64,000 bases of DNA from Capitulum mitella (GCA_030062745.1 CP099843.1:19572997-19636996); one strand, 5' to 3'. Shown: positions 21,801 to 52,047, counted from the first letter of the stretch. Translations and numbers: made by a program. The notes: a model not told the origin generated them from the sequence alone.

Positions 21801-24800
21801 AAGCGGAGGACGCATTTTGCATGACCATTGGTTCAGCTTCTTCAAACTCAACCGGTCGGGAATCATTCCGCCGCAAATCTCTACTACGCCATAGTTGTTT
21901 GTGAATGTAAAGAGAAGAACGATCCAACAACTCTGGAACATATCACACGGAACTGTTTGTGCAACCGCATCGCGTATGCCTTGTTTTGCGAACCACCTCT
22001 TTATGCACGCCGCCCTGCCCTCCACTATCCGGTATCGGTACACAGGCTGGCTAGGTGTGGTGTCGGCCTATCAGTGACGTGGCCTGCAGACAGCTCCCGG
22101 TTTGTCTGCCCCTCCCCTCTGGGTCTTGTGTCCAATCTGGGCCGCTCCCTTCCGCTGCTTGTGCCGGCGCTCAAGCAGAGCTGGTCCTCACAGGTCACCT
22201 GACAGGCTCGGCCCGGTACCTGGACACCTGCGCCCCATCAGTGCCCGACGATCGGTACCCTGTGCTCTGAACAAGTGCTCTGGTCCCGGTACCCTTTGAT
22301 CTGGTGCCCGATCTGGTGCCCAGTCCCGGTCATGGGCATGACCAGGCTTCGACCAAGGAGGGGTGGAACAAACCTAAACCCGTTGAAAACCGCAGGCTGC
22401 TCGGATATTGAGCACTTTGTTTTCGAGTTTCGGAAATTTTATTGAACCTCAGGGCCAAATGGCCTAATGGCCTCTTCGGCTACGTTCCTGCCGGTTTCCT
22501 GGTGTTCCGATGCTCTGCTCTCAGTCGAGTGCCCAGTGCCCTAGCCCAGTGCATGGTGCCCTGTGCTTCGATCAAGTGCCTAGTTCCCTACACCGCGACA
22601 GCCGGGGGGGGAGGGGGACACGTTCCCGGATTCCGCTTGTCACGAGCCCACGCACCAGGAGCTCACGCCGTCACGGTCTTGGCGTCAGGGGCCAGGGGTG
22701 GGTAACACGGTGGCTGGCATGAACGTCACATCAATGTGGCAATAATGCCTGGTAATGCGCGATCAAGCTGCACATATATCAAGTCCAACGAGGGCGCAAA
22801 CATTCTGGCTGTTTATGGTGCTAATCACGGCACTTGCCGGCCTGCGAGCGAATTACAGGGCAGGCTGTGGGCTTCATTCAACGACCCTCCAGATGCTTTA
22901 TAACTCGCGAATCCACAAGACAGAATGTGTACCGTGAAAATGTTGATACGCCACCGTATCTTGGCACATATGATCGCGTGCTTCGAGCATGTTCACCGAA
23001 TCTTTTGATTGATAACGTTTCCAGTAACTGAATCATGACATGATTTGGTGCGATTAATAAAAAACTGTGCAAGCAAACAGGACGCCATGCATGTTTACAG
23101 GTAAAAGAGTAAATCGCAGGAAATCCCGCTGGCCATTGTAATGTCTGTAAGGCTGAGTGACCTCCCTCTCTCCTCCTCCCTCCCTCTCTCTCTCTCGTGG
23201 GTCGCTGACGCCTGACGGGTCGTCTCTGGCCACGCGGCAGACCAGAGCCTGTTCTCCAAGCTGCAGACGTGCTTCACGGCCAGCGGCATGGCAGAGCTGG
23301 ACGCGCCGCTGGAACAGCTGGCCGAGAAGATGCCCAGCGTCTCACGCCGGCGCGACATCCTCCAGGTGAGAGCTTCAGCTCGCCGCCACCACCCGTTCTA
23401 GCCGGCGAGCTTCGCTGTAATGGCGGCTCTCACCGCGAGGCTGTGAGCGCTGCATATACTCCAGTGCGCCAAAACGAACTGGCGCCAGGTGGCGATGACG
23501 AGATCGGCTGACTTCATGGCTGACGTGTGTCACGTGCGCCGAAACATGTTCTGAAGGCGCGCGGTGCTCGCAGATTCAGTTTGATGCAGGCGTAACCCTT
23601 TTGTCCTGGGGGGAAGGGGGGGGGGACACGGGGCAGCATGGGCATGTGGTTGTAACGTCTTGTTCTTTCATGTGGCGTGCTTTAAAATGAATAAGAAGCT
23701 TGGTAATTCCTTAATGCACCTGTGCAAATCTGAATGACATTTCCGTATGTTGACATTAAATGCTCTAAACTACCGTCCCATATTGCAATGGAGTGTTTGC
23801 GGTAGACGTTTACTCGATCAGCTTATAACAGATTAGTGACGAATGAAAACGCTAAGTTCTTGTCTCAAGTCTGGGCCGTGTATCGGATCCATTGTCTTCG
23901 AATTCGTGGTGACTTACTCATGTAGAAGGATGCTATTTTTGTTCAAGGACTACGTGAGATCGTTACCAGCAGCTGGGATCATTGGAAAAGCTAGGAGGAA
24001 TCCATTCCCGCAACGGACCCGCCAGCCAACTATTCAGTGAACGTCCCATTTCGATGATAATCTTGTCAAAATCTCAAGGCGATGTCGATTGGAGAAGGTT
24101 GGGCGAAGAAGTCGCCGGGCTTCATTCAGTGGCTGGTACTACGGTGACGGCAGGCTGGATATGGCAGCCCGATGCGCTAAGCCGGCCAGCATGGATGTCA
24201 AGGCTCTGCGGCTCGGTCTAGGCACGGCGTGAAATTCTCGCGTGTCTGTGGACTGAAGGCTTAGCGAAATCGCCGTGCTTTCCGTCGCCTTTACTGCACT
24301 GGGTTGGTTCGTCTGTTTACGTTACGTCGTCCGGACGGATGGGCAGGCCACTGCGAGCAACTCCACCGCACCGAAACGCAGCCTTAGGTCTCCAGACTCG
24401 TTTAAAGTCTATTTTTATGGGGGTCAGTGCACCTACCTAGCCGTGACGCCACAAGTCATTTTAAATTGCCTTGCCAGAGACCCAGACTTGGACCCAGACT
24501 TGATGAAACGGGTGAAATGTTCTGGGATTAGGTGAATGTATGTGAAACGTGTACAGTGGCTAATTATGTCCAACACTGGCTGTTTTGATAGTGACACAGT
24601 CGCCGTGAGACAGTTATTCCGAGCATGTGTGTGTACGCATGTAAAATTTCGGGGAGTTTTGGAGTTTCGTTTTTCACTGCTGCAGTTGTGCTCAGAGGCG
24701 CTGCGACTTTTCTGATGCGAGGTGTGTGCTCAGGCTTTCCTTGACTGCTGCTCGAAGCAGGACTTCCCGGCAATCGAGGCGCTCGAGGCTAAGAAGCAGA

Positions 24801-24916
24801 AGGCGAGCGACGACGACCTGCCCGTGCAGCTCAAGACGCTGCAGAAGAAGATCCAGGCAATCTACAAAAAGTATCTGATGGGAAGCAGCGTCGGCCTGAG
24901 CATGCACGGCTCGTAG
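18709..24916 (+). CDS. Small secreted protein, three exons (gene span)
   Basis: The joined coding exons are 18709-18811, 23241-23365 and 24722-24916, giving about 140 aa. The N-terminus is a signal peptide: basic residues at 5-7, a leucine-rich core at 10-20, and a likely cut after A24 or S26. The mature part of about 115 aa has four cysteines (about 45, 78, 85, 86), a tri-arginine near the end of exon 2, and a lysine/glutamate-rich helical C-terminal third. Intron phases are 1 and 0. The frame is consistent across both joins. The protein presumably leaves the cell through the secretory pathway; its family is not recognised. The C-x6-CC with FLDCC recalls the end of an anaphylatoxin module, but the other cysteines of that fold are missing. 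The 4.4-kb first intron could hide a further exon. Confidence 0.65.
18812..23240. other. Intron 1 of the secreted-protein gene
   Basis: This 4.4-kb intron runs from GTGAGC to a CGGCAG acceptor. It contains a C-rich tract at 21480, a G9-10 tract near 21228, CT-rich microsatellite sequence at 23161-23195, and degenerate GTGCCC/GGTACC-type repeats at 22200-22600. A 210-codon open frame at 20962-21594 shows no recognisable motif. Confidence 0.5.
22200..22600 (+). repeat. Degenerate GTGCCC/GGTACC-rich repeats
   Basis: Blocks such as CGGTACC, AGTGCCC(A/G), CTCTG and GATC(A/T)(A/G)GTGC recur at irregular 10-30-bp spacing in two clusters, 22205-22330 and 22510-22590. The copies are too diverged to define a unit by eye. 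Confidence 0.35.
23241..23365 (+). CDS. Exon 2 of the secreted-protein gene
   Basis: The acceptor CGCGGCAG precedes ACCAGAGC; with the G from exon 1 the first codon is GAC. The 125 nt plus that one nt give 42 codons, with a cysteine (about residue 45) and a SRRRD stretch near the end. The exon ends in CTCCAG before the donor GTGAGA (23366), phase 0. Confidence 0.75.
23366..24721. other. Intron 2 of the secreted-protein gene
   Basis: This is a 1.36-kb intron with no recognisable gene or repeat, apart from a G-rich run near 23608-23622. Confidence 0.5.
24722..24916 (+). CDS. Exon 3, C-terminus and stop
   Basis: Two phase-0 acceptors are possible: GCGAG before 24722 and GCTCAG before 24734. 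The first adds four residues (VCAQ) and a fourth cysteine, and it is the first AG after the TTTTCTG pyrimidine run. It is preferred here for those reasons; the second has the better local CAG. The exon encodes FLDCC, then a helical segment rich in E, K and Q, and ends in MHGS and a TAG stop. Confidence 0.7.
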   Translation: MCAQAFLDCCSKQDFPAIEALEAKKQKASDDDLPVQLKTLQKKIQAIYKKYLMGSSVGLSMHGS

Positions 24917-25680
24917 ACGGGTCACGGCTGACTGGCCGGCCCGGAAACTGGGCCGTCCAGAAGGGCGTCCGCCGGCTGGGGCACGGGCGCCCGCCCGGGG
25001 GACAGGGTCGCGGCCACGCTCTGCCGGCTGTGTTATCCGAGCGGTGGCCGCGCTTCCAGAGGCTGGTTCAGAGGCGGTGTGCCGGCCGCGCTGTGAGCGG
25101 CGCCCGCTGCGGGTGCCGGAAACTCGGCGGCCGCGTCAGAGCGCCTCGGTCCGGGAGTGCACACAGGCTGCTTAGAAAGTCTGAGGGCGTGGTTTTTGTC
25201 CATTGTTGTGACGTCTGCTTTTTCTTGGATTTTGCTAGTGGCCGGCGTTGGCAACAAGCTGCTGAGCTTTGACTGACGTCATATTAACTATCAGTATTTA
25301 TAACATTATGGCAGGTGGTAAATGTACAGTGCACGCCATTTGGAGTTGTTAGATTAGAATGAATGTACATAATTAGGCAAGCCAGTTTAATCGGCTGGGA
25401 GTCAGATATCGGGAGGCGGATCAGATGTTCCTCTCCGATTTGCGAAGTTGCGACATGAAAATGTTCGATAGGAGTACGGAGATAGAGATTCATGCTAAAA
25501 TACGACTGATTTTGTGTTTGATCTCTAATATAACTGAGGGAGTGTTGTACTTGTTTGATGATCGCGGCGTTGGATTGCTTTTTTGTGAACTTTTCTTTTT
25601 AATGACGCGTGAAAAACTGCTTCTTGTTCGCTTGACCCGTGCTAATCGGAAGCAATAAAACCTGGTTTTTCAAGACGTGC
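24917..25680 (+). other. Probable 3' UTR
   Basis: The sequence is GC-rich just after the stop, then AT-richer, and reaches AATAAA at 25654-25659. No other gene is visible in it. Confidence 0.45.
25654..25659 (+). terminator. Poly(A) signal AATAAA
   Basis: AATAAA lies about 740 bp after the stop codon and is followed by a GGTTTTTC T-rich run, as expected for a cleavage site near 25675. An earlier variant signal cannot be excluded. Confidence 0.5.
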
Positions 25681-25699
25681 ACTTTTATGGTCCAAGTCA

Positions 25700-27070
25700 T
25701 GCATCGAACGGACAAGCATTGGTTATGTGGAAACTGATACCGGTGTCTTTCTGTATCACATCTAAAAAATCCACGCTTTCGGACAGTAAAAACAAACAAG
25801 TAGATCTCGTAATCTCCGCAAGAGGGAAACTCGTTGTAATATGCACGTGATTGTGTTTCTGTGGATAAAGTTTAAGGCGTGGCAGAGAAAATAAAAATTA
25901 TACAACGACCTACTTTTCTTATCTTTCCTGTCAATTTAGCGATTCAGTTTCACAATTTCGGCCACTTAGGGTATCCGCGAAAAATGCGTTGTGTAAAGGC
26001 TGTAAATCATAAAAATTTGTCCTAATGCCTAATTCTGTCCTGCGCTACATTGGAATGGCATGACAGCAACTGATTTTCGACGGCATACATTTCATCTCAC
26101 AGCAATATTATCATTGACCAAAAGCACCACATAAAAGATTAAGCGCAATCTCTGGGGCTATAGTCCGCATGGCTGATGGGCAGGTGATGAAAGATGGCAG
26201 TCCCTGAAGAAGCACCACCCGGCTATGGTTCCGATGATGCCGCGATCAAAGCAGGTCGAAAAAAGTGCCTGTACAAAAAATTTGCAGACAAAATGCTGAA
26301 GTAAATCTGGGTTAATACAGCACTTGACTCAACGGTCAAAGCTGCCAAGCTCCGTCATGGTTTCCATCTCGTGGCCCACGCGAGCAGTACTGTGAATCGG
26401 TCGCGTTTGGCACGGGCCTCTGGGGTGACGCTCCTGATGAGCTGGCCCCTCCGTTATGGCGAATCCTTACACCTCATGGCGAAATAACTAGAATCTGCTA
26501 CCTGCAGGTAATTTCAGAATCGTTCACGTGCAGTTCGGAAAGGCGATTCACAAGAACGTGCTCGCATGTGGCGCAGATGCCAGTCATGCAGGTAAAAATG
26601 GAAACAATTCACAATAGGTGAGCTTATTTTCTAGATGCTGAGTATATCCTATTTAATTTCAGCAAGTCTTTTCCAGTAGTATTTTCATGTCTTAATGCAA
26701 AACACCGAGACGTTGACAAGGCAACAACAGAGACACAGTAACAACGTCAAAATCCTCATCGCTATATGTTCGACGTACTGTTGAGTTTTTTATTGGCTGA
26801 GCGGGCGCAAAGCTGGGTAGACTTTTTCAAAAATAGGATGTTTGGCTTCAGTAAGCTGCCCGATCTAGCTCGGCTAGGTATGAACAAAAACGAACTGATG
26901 TGTTATGTTTCGCATACAATGTTCACAAAGCCTTCGGATTTTCTCCCGTTTGGGACTGGAGCGATCATCTGTTGTTTGGAAGGCCAAACGTTCATCCTTT
27001 CTGGACAACATAGGTAGGCTGTTATCAGACACCGCACCCATGGGTTCTACTACATGCAAAGTTGTTCCAC
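25700..27070. other. Intergenic, nothing recognised
   Basis: There are only short open frames and no defined repeat unit. The region from about 26.9 kb runs into a copy of dispersed family 2. Confidence 0.35.
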
Positions 27071-27079
27071 TATTGCAAC

Positions 27080-28060
27080 TGCATTGCATTTCTAAGATGG
27101 CGGAGAAAACTCGGATACTTAATTCTGTTCCCAAATGTGGGGGGAGGGCTTCAAGAACCCCTCCTCTGTTTTTTGTACTCGCCATTTCCAGAGTTTTTAA
27201 AGTCGGTGCATGACATTTTATCCCTCTGTCTTCGTGTGCAAGTTTTCTACGTTTTTTGCCAAATTCGTACAATTTCATTCCTCCCAGGGATGGAGCTAGG
27301 CTACATTCTTTTTAGGAGGTACCTCAGGCCATTTTTGGCACTCTTCAAGGTAAAACGAAAAGTGGCTGCCAGAAAATCTTAAGATTTAAGTTAAAACTTA
27401 ACTTAAATCTTAATCTTTGTATGAGTGCACAGATAAATGACTGGAAAAATGCCAACAAGTGTTACTTGTTCACCCGAGGTCATTCCATAAGGTCAGGCCA
27501 AGGCCAAACGAAATTTCGTTTTATGTTAGTTTATCCTAATTTTCAAAATGAGAATTCAAGAATACGTACCACTCAGCACAGCGTCATCTGTTTGTTTTTC
27601 GAGTTCAAAATTGATGTCAGGTCGGGTCACGGAGCCATGGCCGAAAATGTCCGCGCGCTTACCCTATATCACGACGGTCATAAGTAGGATTTTTAGAAAC
27701 ATAATCAGTTCGGTCACTTGGAAATGTTCTCAAGCGTTCTGAAGTAAACCCAAAACCATCCTATGCGACCATGAGGTCACTTGAGGCTATCTGACGTCGA
27801 AGGTCGTAAGTTAACTTGATGAACATGCGACCAAGACAGTTACCATTTTTCATGCCCCTGTCACTGCCTATCCCAGTATCATGCAGTCAGTGTAATACGA
27901 TTTGTATTTCTTAAGCATAAAACGACTAGCAAAAGATAAAAAACTTAAATGTTAATTCAGTTTTTAGAACTATTCCTTCCATTTATTCCCTGTTCCTTTC
28001 AAACTGGATTGAATGAACACGGCTATTGTCTTGTACCTTTCTGTATGAAAGTACTGATGG
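27080..28060 (-). mobile_element. Dispersed element, family 2, copy 4 (inverted)
   Basis: This copy is reverse-oriented relative to copy 1. It shows AGAACCCCTCCTCTGTTTTT near 27158, GATGGAGCTAGGC near 27291, AGGAGGTACCTCAGG near 27315, and the TTTTTCATGCCCCTGTCACT block near 27846. Open frames through it are not conserved in other copies. Confidence 0.6.
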
Positions 28061-30100
28061 CATTAACTTTAGAACATCGTACAACTCATGAGCATCCCAA
28101 AACGATGTCAGTTTTTGCATTTTCTATCGTCGGAAGCGCTGACTTTTTTTCTTTAAACCTCTTGACATCTTTTACCCGCAAGACAGTGCATGTTGGAGCA
28201 CGTGCAGAGCGCAATTCATAAACGACATCTGCAACTCTCTTGGAATTGAACTGCGGTCTGATCACCAGTGCAATGACGGAACGAAAAAAATCACACATGA
28301 GGGAAAGCCTTCTCAAGTTTAAAGCTTTGCTCGGTATAACACAGTGTTGCACAATACTGTACAGACTTGCAAAAACGATTCCTATTTACCTGAGCCGGAG
28401 CATAGCATCAAGATAAGGAATGCACTCACAAGTTAAGAATTAATCCACGTAAATCATTTCTCAGAAACTGCACATGTGGCATGCATTGAACTGAATGCAG
28501 AAATGCTGACACAATGATATGGTTATTTTTGTTTGGAATCCATGGCGTCATCCTAGGAATGTACCGAAGTCACACAAAAGACGATAAATTACTGCTTAAA
28601 CGTGATACAACAAGAATGGCATGGGCGCACCACGACTAAGATAGAAACGGAGCCCAAGGACGACGAAAACTCAACGATGTGCCAGACGAAAACGTTGCCA
28701 CGTTTATTAGTTTTCCACGCATGATCTCTCCAAAATCAGGGCGAATATGGAAATTTGCGACAATTTCTGAGTGAACTACTGAACAACTGTAAATGAAAAT
28801 GATGTTGATCAAAAGCTTGAATAATTTCCATTTACATTAGACTAATTTCGTCATTTACGGATAGCAATCTCTTTTATAATCAGACAATATTAATATGCTA
28901 TTGGGGCATTTTGTTTGTCCCTAACGCCTACGGTGAGTCGTTTTATGTTGGGTATTCATATCGAATCAACTCATTTGGGATCAAATCTAATTACTAAATT
29001 TACATACTGCGTAGCCCCAGAATCTCGTTCAAAGAGCAACAGAGTGGACTTCTCCATATATCATCCCAACCAACTGGACGGTTCATCAGACAACCAGTTC
29101 CGAAAGTGCCCCGCACGTGTCATTGTCTTACAGGCGAGCGAAGCATAGCGAACTAATAGATGCATAGCCGGGCGTTCTGGAATTTCCATAACTCGATAAT
29201 GGTGGTGAAAAAATTTGGCTACAGATTGCTTATCTGGAGGCAACCAATGCAAGTAGCCATTAGACCGGAGGGGCATTCGCCACTCCCTGCTGGGCGTCGT
29301 ACACTGGTTGTTAGGATGGTTTGGAATTCCGTACAAGCTGTAGTAAAATGAAGTGCGAGAGATTTAGTGTTCTCACATTACCTGATAATAGGCTGGTTTG
29401 ATACAGGTGGATTTAGCCAAACGGTGCTCCAGAATGTTAGCAGACACAAATGCACGTGAACTATTTGCTAGAGTACGAAATGGAAAGTTTGTCTTGTCAA
29501 AACGCAGGATAGGTTTGATACTGCACTGCCCTCGTCGAGGTTCTGCTAAAATTAAATGTTTGTCGCAGCAGTTCAAACATACATTGGAACTCAAACTGAC
29601 GTTGTTAAGCTAACAACTATAATTAGACCATGGAATTAAACCATGAACGCTGTTACGTAAGAGACTGGCTGAATCTTATAAGTAATAAAACAGGAGGCGC
29701 GTGAATATGTGTAGGTCTGAATCGTAAAGGACTCAAAAGGGTAGTCATTTCGTGTGGGGGAATATCAGATCGTTCCTCAAAAGTGATGTACTTGGTTCCC
29801 ATGCAGTGCACGATATAGTTACGACTAGGACAACAGCAGCCACCATGACAGTCAGTATCCTTGAAGCAATATCCCTCTCATCAGTTCTGTTTTTGTACTG
29901 CATACGAGTTTCCTATCCGTTCACGCTAGAATAATATCCATGGTTATGCAGCGGATATCGTGGGTAATGATTAGTCGTTCTTTAAATGCGTAGATATTGG
30001 GGTTGCATGGCCACTTTAAAATCGCCCAGGACATTCATGGGGCTAGGTAAATCCAATTCAGCTCCATTTCCTTGCTGACTTGGAGCATTTCTTTTCTCCA
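28060..30100. other. Intergenic, possible location of the missing transporter start exon
   Basis: No exon could be supported here. The first recognised exon of the transporter (30654) needs an upstream exon ending in phase 1, which could lie in this stretch or farther left. Confidence 0.3.
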
Positions 30101-30118
30101 TCAGACGACTTTTGTGCT

Positions 30119-30177
30119 TGGGCGCCGAATGACCCTGCAGTCGGTGCGCCCCTAAGCCCCAATAACCAACCAACCAA
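30119..30177 (+). mobile_element. Truncated retroposon tail (59 bp) with 14-bp target duplication
   Basis: The direct repeat ACGACTTTTGTGCT occurs at 30105-30118 and 30178-30191. Between the copies lies a GC-rich segment ending in CCCCAATAACCAACCAACCAA. A simple AACC-type tail with a long target duplication is what target-primed reverse transcription of a 5'-truncated SINE or LINE leaves. Confidence 0.75.
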
Positions 30178-30653
30178 ACGACTTTTGTGCTCATTGTATC
30201 TGAAATGAGCGTGATTGGAAACAGGTGGTGTTTATAACACCGTTTTCAAAGTTGCATTTCTCCCTGACGTTTTTAGAAAACGTTACACGTTTACTCAGGA
30301 TGCCCTATTACACTCTGCGAACATCACCGTGAACAGTCAGCATTCGTGGACTTTATGGTGATACTGCCACCATAAACCACACAGCTTAGCTGCGGTGCAA
30401 AAGTGATATGATTGAACAGAAAACACACGAGTACCGGCATAATGGCCACGATAAAAATCCAACAGGTGCATATGACCATGAAAGTGATGAGGAAAGCCCA
30501 GACCAGTAGGAGGAAATTCATGGGTTAGCTGGCGACTATTGGAGGGCGTGCCCGGGTTTGCACGGACCGAACTTAAGCTAGCCCACCAGCGTCGCGTCAA
30601 CTCGTCACCTGGTCCTCCGACCAACTCCAACACGTGCCCGTTTCTGGCCCCAG

Positions 30654-49145
<18,492 letters not shown>

Positions 49146-49773
49146 GCTGTCAAGCTGTGGTGATTTCTGCCATCCCTGTCGTTATGAGCATATCAGTTAT
49201 GGTTAAATTATACTGCTGACTGCGATCTGGCGTCACGGCCGAATACGCGGTGGCGTCGAAAAAGAATGCATAACGACAATGTTCAACTCTTTGACAGTGT
49301 CCATACTAACGTTATTGTGAAATCCAACGTGGGTAATGGAGGGATAAAGCCAAAGGGGAATGGCGGAACGAACAGTTTAGTGAGGGAACAATGAAGTGAA
49401 CGAACAACTGCAATTCAAATCCCTCCTCTATCACGCTTGTTTTCATAACGTTTATGTTAATGGAGGCAGCACTTAACAATCTAGACTTGTGTACAACACA
49501 TCTGACAAAACGACACGGTACTGCTTTAAAACGACTGGATGAACAGATTACAACACAGGTTCCTTTCTTTACAGATATTCAGCACAAGTTATCATGATTA
49601 GGGCTGTCCACCATGTCAGTCACTCAACAAAAAGGAGACAAACTCTCTCGTAAAAGGGTTTACGCAATTCTCAGTAACACATGTGATGCCCACTTCAGTA
49701 CGTATTTGCCTCATTATTTGTTCTACTGAAATATACTGGTATGATAACGTTGATCTTATTGAAACATCAACGA

Positions 49774-49779
49774 AATAAA
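49774..49779 (+). terminator. Poly(A) signal AATAAA
   Basis: AATAAA lies about 630 bp after the transporter stop, preceded by AT-rich sequence with no other gene. It is a plausible 3' end. Confidence 0.4.
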
Positions 49780-49875
49780 GTTCGAACATGCGAAATCGGT
49801 AATGAACAAACTGAGAAGCAAATGCATGCTAAATGTTAACGATTAAACTGCACTTGCTCGAACAACTGTAACTAG

Positions 49876-50325
49876 GCAACACAGTCTGCACCGCTCATCG
49901 CCAAGCCACAGAGCCAATGGGTAACGTTCCCGTCCGTGAGATTCCTCGAGAAGGAGCTGACGCGAGAGGAGACTCTGACGCAGACGGCGAGCACCGGCTC
50001 GGCTGAATCAGGTTGCCCCGATACCATGGAAACAAGCGTGGACCCGACGCCGCGGCGGCCGCTGCGGTTACGTAATCAACCGTCCCAGCGGTCGCGGTCT
50101 GCACTTTTTGCGTCCGTGCCGAGACCAGTGGGCAAGGCCGCGTACTGGGGCGCCAGCTTTGGAGCACAGGAACAGCCACCGCCCGCAGACAGACCTGCGA
50201 CTGGAGGGCGGCCTCAGGGAGGCGCGTCTGATGGCGCGAGACGCCCTTACTCTCGACCCTGGACGCGCCACTGCCGGCTCAGAAGCCGGACGGCCAGCGG
50301 AACCGAGCCGTCTCCACGGCTGTGA
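49876..50325 (+). other. GC-rich open stretch, possible exon or promoter island
   Basis: A frame of about 149 codons without an initiating ATG is open from just after a TAG to the TGA at 50323-50325. It is S/T/P/R-rich (for example FLEKELTREETLTQTAST) and has no recognised domain. A second short frame starts with MGNVP at 49917. The stretch stands out in GC from its surroundings, as the real exons do. It could be an exon of an unrecognised gene or simply a CpG island. Confidence 0.25.
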
Positions 50326-50601
50326 CGTCACGTCTTACGCAGCAGGTCCGGTCAGAACCGGCACACGGCAGACGTGTGGCAGACCAGCCTGGTGACTATT
50401 GCACAGGGTGCAGTCGGAACGGCACGGCAGGTGTAAGACCTAAATACCACAGCAGACAGCAGTTTAATACATCTTGACTAGCGCGGTGGTGCCGCGTCCC
50501 CGCGGCAGTGTTGAGCACGCCTTTGGTTTTTAATTAAGAAAAGAATTTTGAAAATCGGAAAATCGGAAAATGATGAAATCGCATATACATGTTAATTAAT
50601 A

Positions 50602-50870
50602 TGACAACTTAAGTCGGATACATAGGCGCGGGAGTCATGGGGTTAAAAGGCGACGTGAAATGACCCTGGCAGTCGAAAACTTCGTTAAATAACCCAGAAG
50701 CCAACCAAGCATGGGGGCCCCAGCCCCCTCCCCAATTTCTTTAAATGAAACATTGACGCTATGGGCCTTGTCTGGAAAGAACAGACTCAAAACTGATCCC
50801 CCTCCGTCCAATTCAAGAAAAGTTCCTGTGCTTCTGGTCAGGACCATTGCCACTCACCACTGGAGGGGCC
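50602..50870 (+). repeat. Segment A, first copy of an A-B-A-B duplication
   Basis: About 265 bp is nearly identical to 51213-51484. It includes GGCGCGGGAGTCATGGGG, CCCAGCCCCCTCCCC and AACATTGACGCTATGGGCCT. The interior resembles the hAT-type MITE at 62686. Confidence 0.85.
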
Positions 50871-51025
50871 TCCGTCGGCACTCTCACTCTCCTCACACGA
50901 CCCAGACCTCGGCGCTGTCGCGGCATCGCTACTTGCACTGCGAGCTGCGGCTGTGTCCATGCGAGATGGCTAAGACTCTAAAGTGACCAAGCAACGTCAT
51001 TTATACTGTTATGTCTGAAATTCCA

Positions 51026-51105
51026 GCCGACCATTTCCCGTGTGGCAGAACCGCCCTCGGACAGCCCGACACCACCTTCTGTCAGTCGACTTTTCAACCC
51101 AACTT
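51026..51105 (+). repeat. Segment B, first copy
   Basis: CCGACCATTTCCCGTGTGG, then CGCCCTCGGACAGCCCGACA, then TTCTGTCAGTCGA are repeated almost exactly at 51977-52047. Confidence 0.85.
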
Positions 51106-51212
51106 TTCGACAGTCCAACCCACCGAAATGCATACCATTCGAATGCACCGCGACACACACACAGCATTAGCAGATGGACTCATCTGACTTCCCAAACTGT
51201 TTTCTGTCTAAT

Positions 51213-51484
51213 ATATGACAACTTTAGTCGGATACATAGGCGCGGGAGTCATGGGGTTAAAAGGCGACGTGAAATGACCCTGGCAGTCGAAAACTTCGTT
51301 AAATAACCCAGAAGCAAACCAATCATGGGGGCCCCAGCCCCCTCCCCAATTTCTTTAAATGAAACATTGACGCTATGGGCCTTGTCTGGAAAGAATAGAC
51401 TCAAAACTGATCCCCCTCCCTCCAATTCAAGAAAAGTTCCTGTGCTTCTGGTCAGGACCATTGCCACTCACCACTGAAGGGGCC
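51213..51484 (+). repeat. Segment A, second copy
   Basis: This is a near-identical direct repeat of 50602-50870, with only scattered differences (for example AATCATGG for AAGCATGG). Confidence 0.85.
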
Positions 51485-51976
51485 AGGACTTCTTAAACCT
51501 AATGTCACCCACGCAACACGTGACGTGGTTCCGAAGGATGAGGGAAATTGTGTTGAACCGAAAATGGAAAACCTATGAAAGTGTGTACCAAAATAAAGCT
51601 TACCTCATGTTCTGTCTTTCCAAAGTGGTTTCAGAACTCCATCTTGCACGCGTTTCCAAATATAACGTTATCCATGCGGGGGCAAAAGTGGCACAAACAC
51701 AACCTTTGTTGTACGTTTTTATTCCTTTCAAACACGTTTCACCCCTCACAACGCACACCACAAAAAACAATGCTGGCCATTCCGTCTCTGAAAAGCACTT
51801 TAAGCTGTCCATGGCGCACCGGTAATTTTTTACAACCTATTTCAAGTATTATTTGGCGCAATGCCCCAAAGCAACATTGTACTTTTCAACTGTTTTCAGT
51901 GAGATTTTATCGGCGAAAATTTTATCGGGTTTCGGCTCACCATCTGGCACTCGGAATTTAATATGTCCTCTTGTAG

Positions 51977-52047
51977 CCGACCATTTCCCGTGTGGTAGAA
52001 CCGCCCTCGGACAGCCCGACACCACCTTCTGTCAGTCGAATTTTGAA
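51977..52047 (+). repeat. Segment B, second copy
   Basis: This is a direct repeat of 51026-51105, with GTGGTAGAA for GTGGCAGAA. The order A-B-A-B indicates a segmental tandem duplication whose copies later diverged in length. Confidence 0.85.

Noticed and set aside
24722-24790. Anaphylatoxin-like domain in the secreted protein
   Set aside because: Only a C...FLDCC-like end is present. The N-terminal CC and the other cysteines of that fold are absent.
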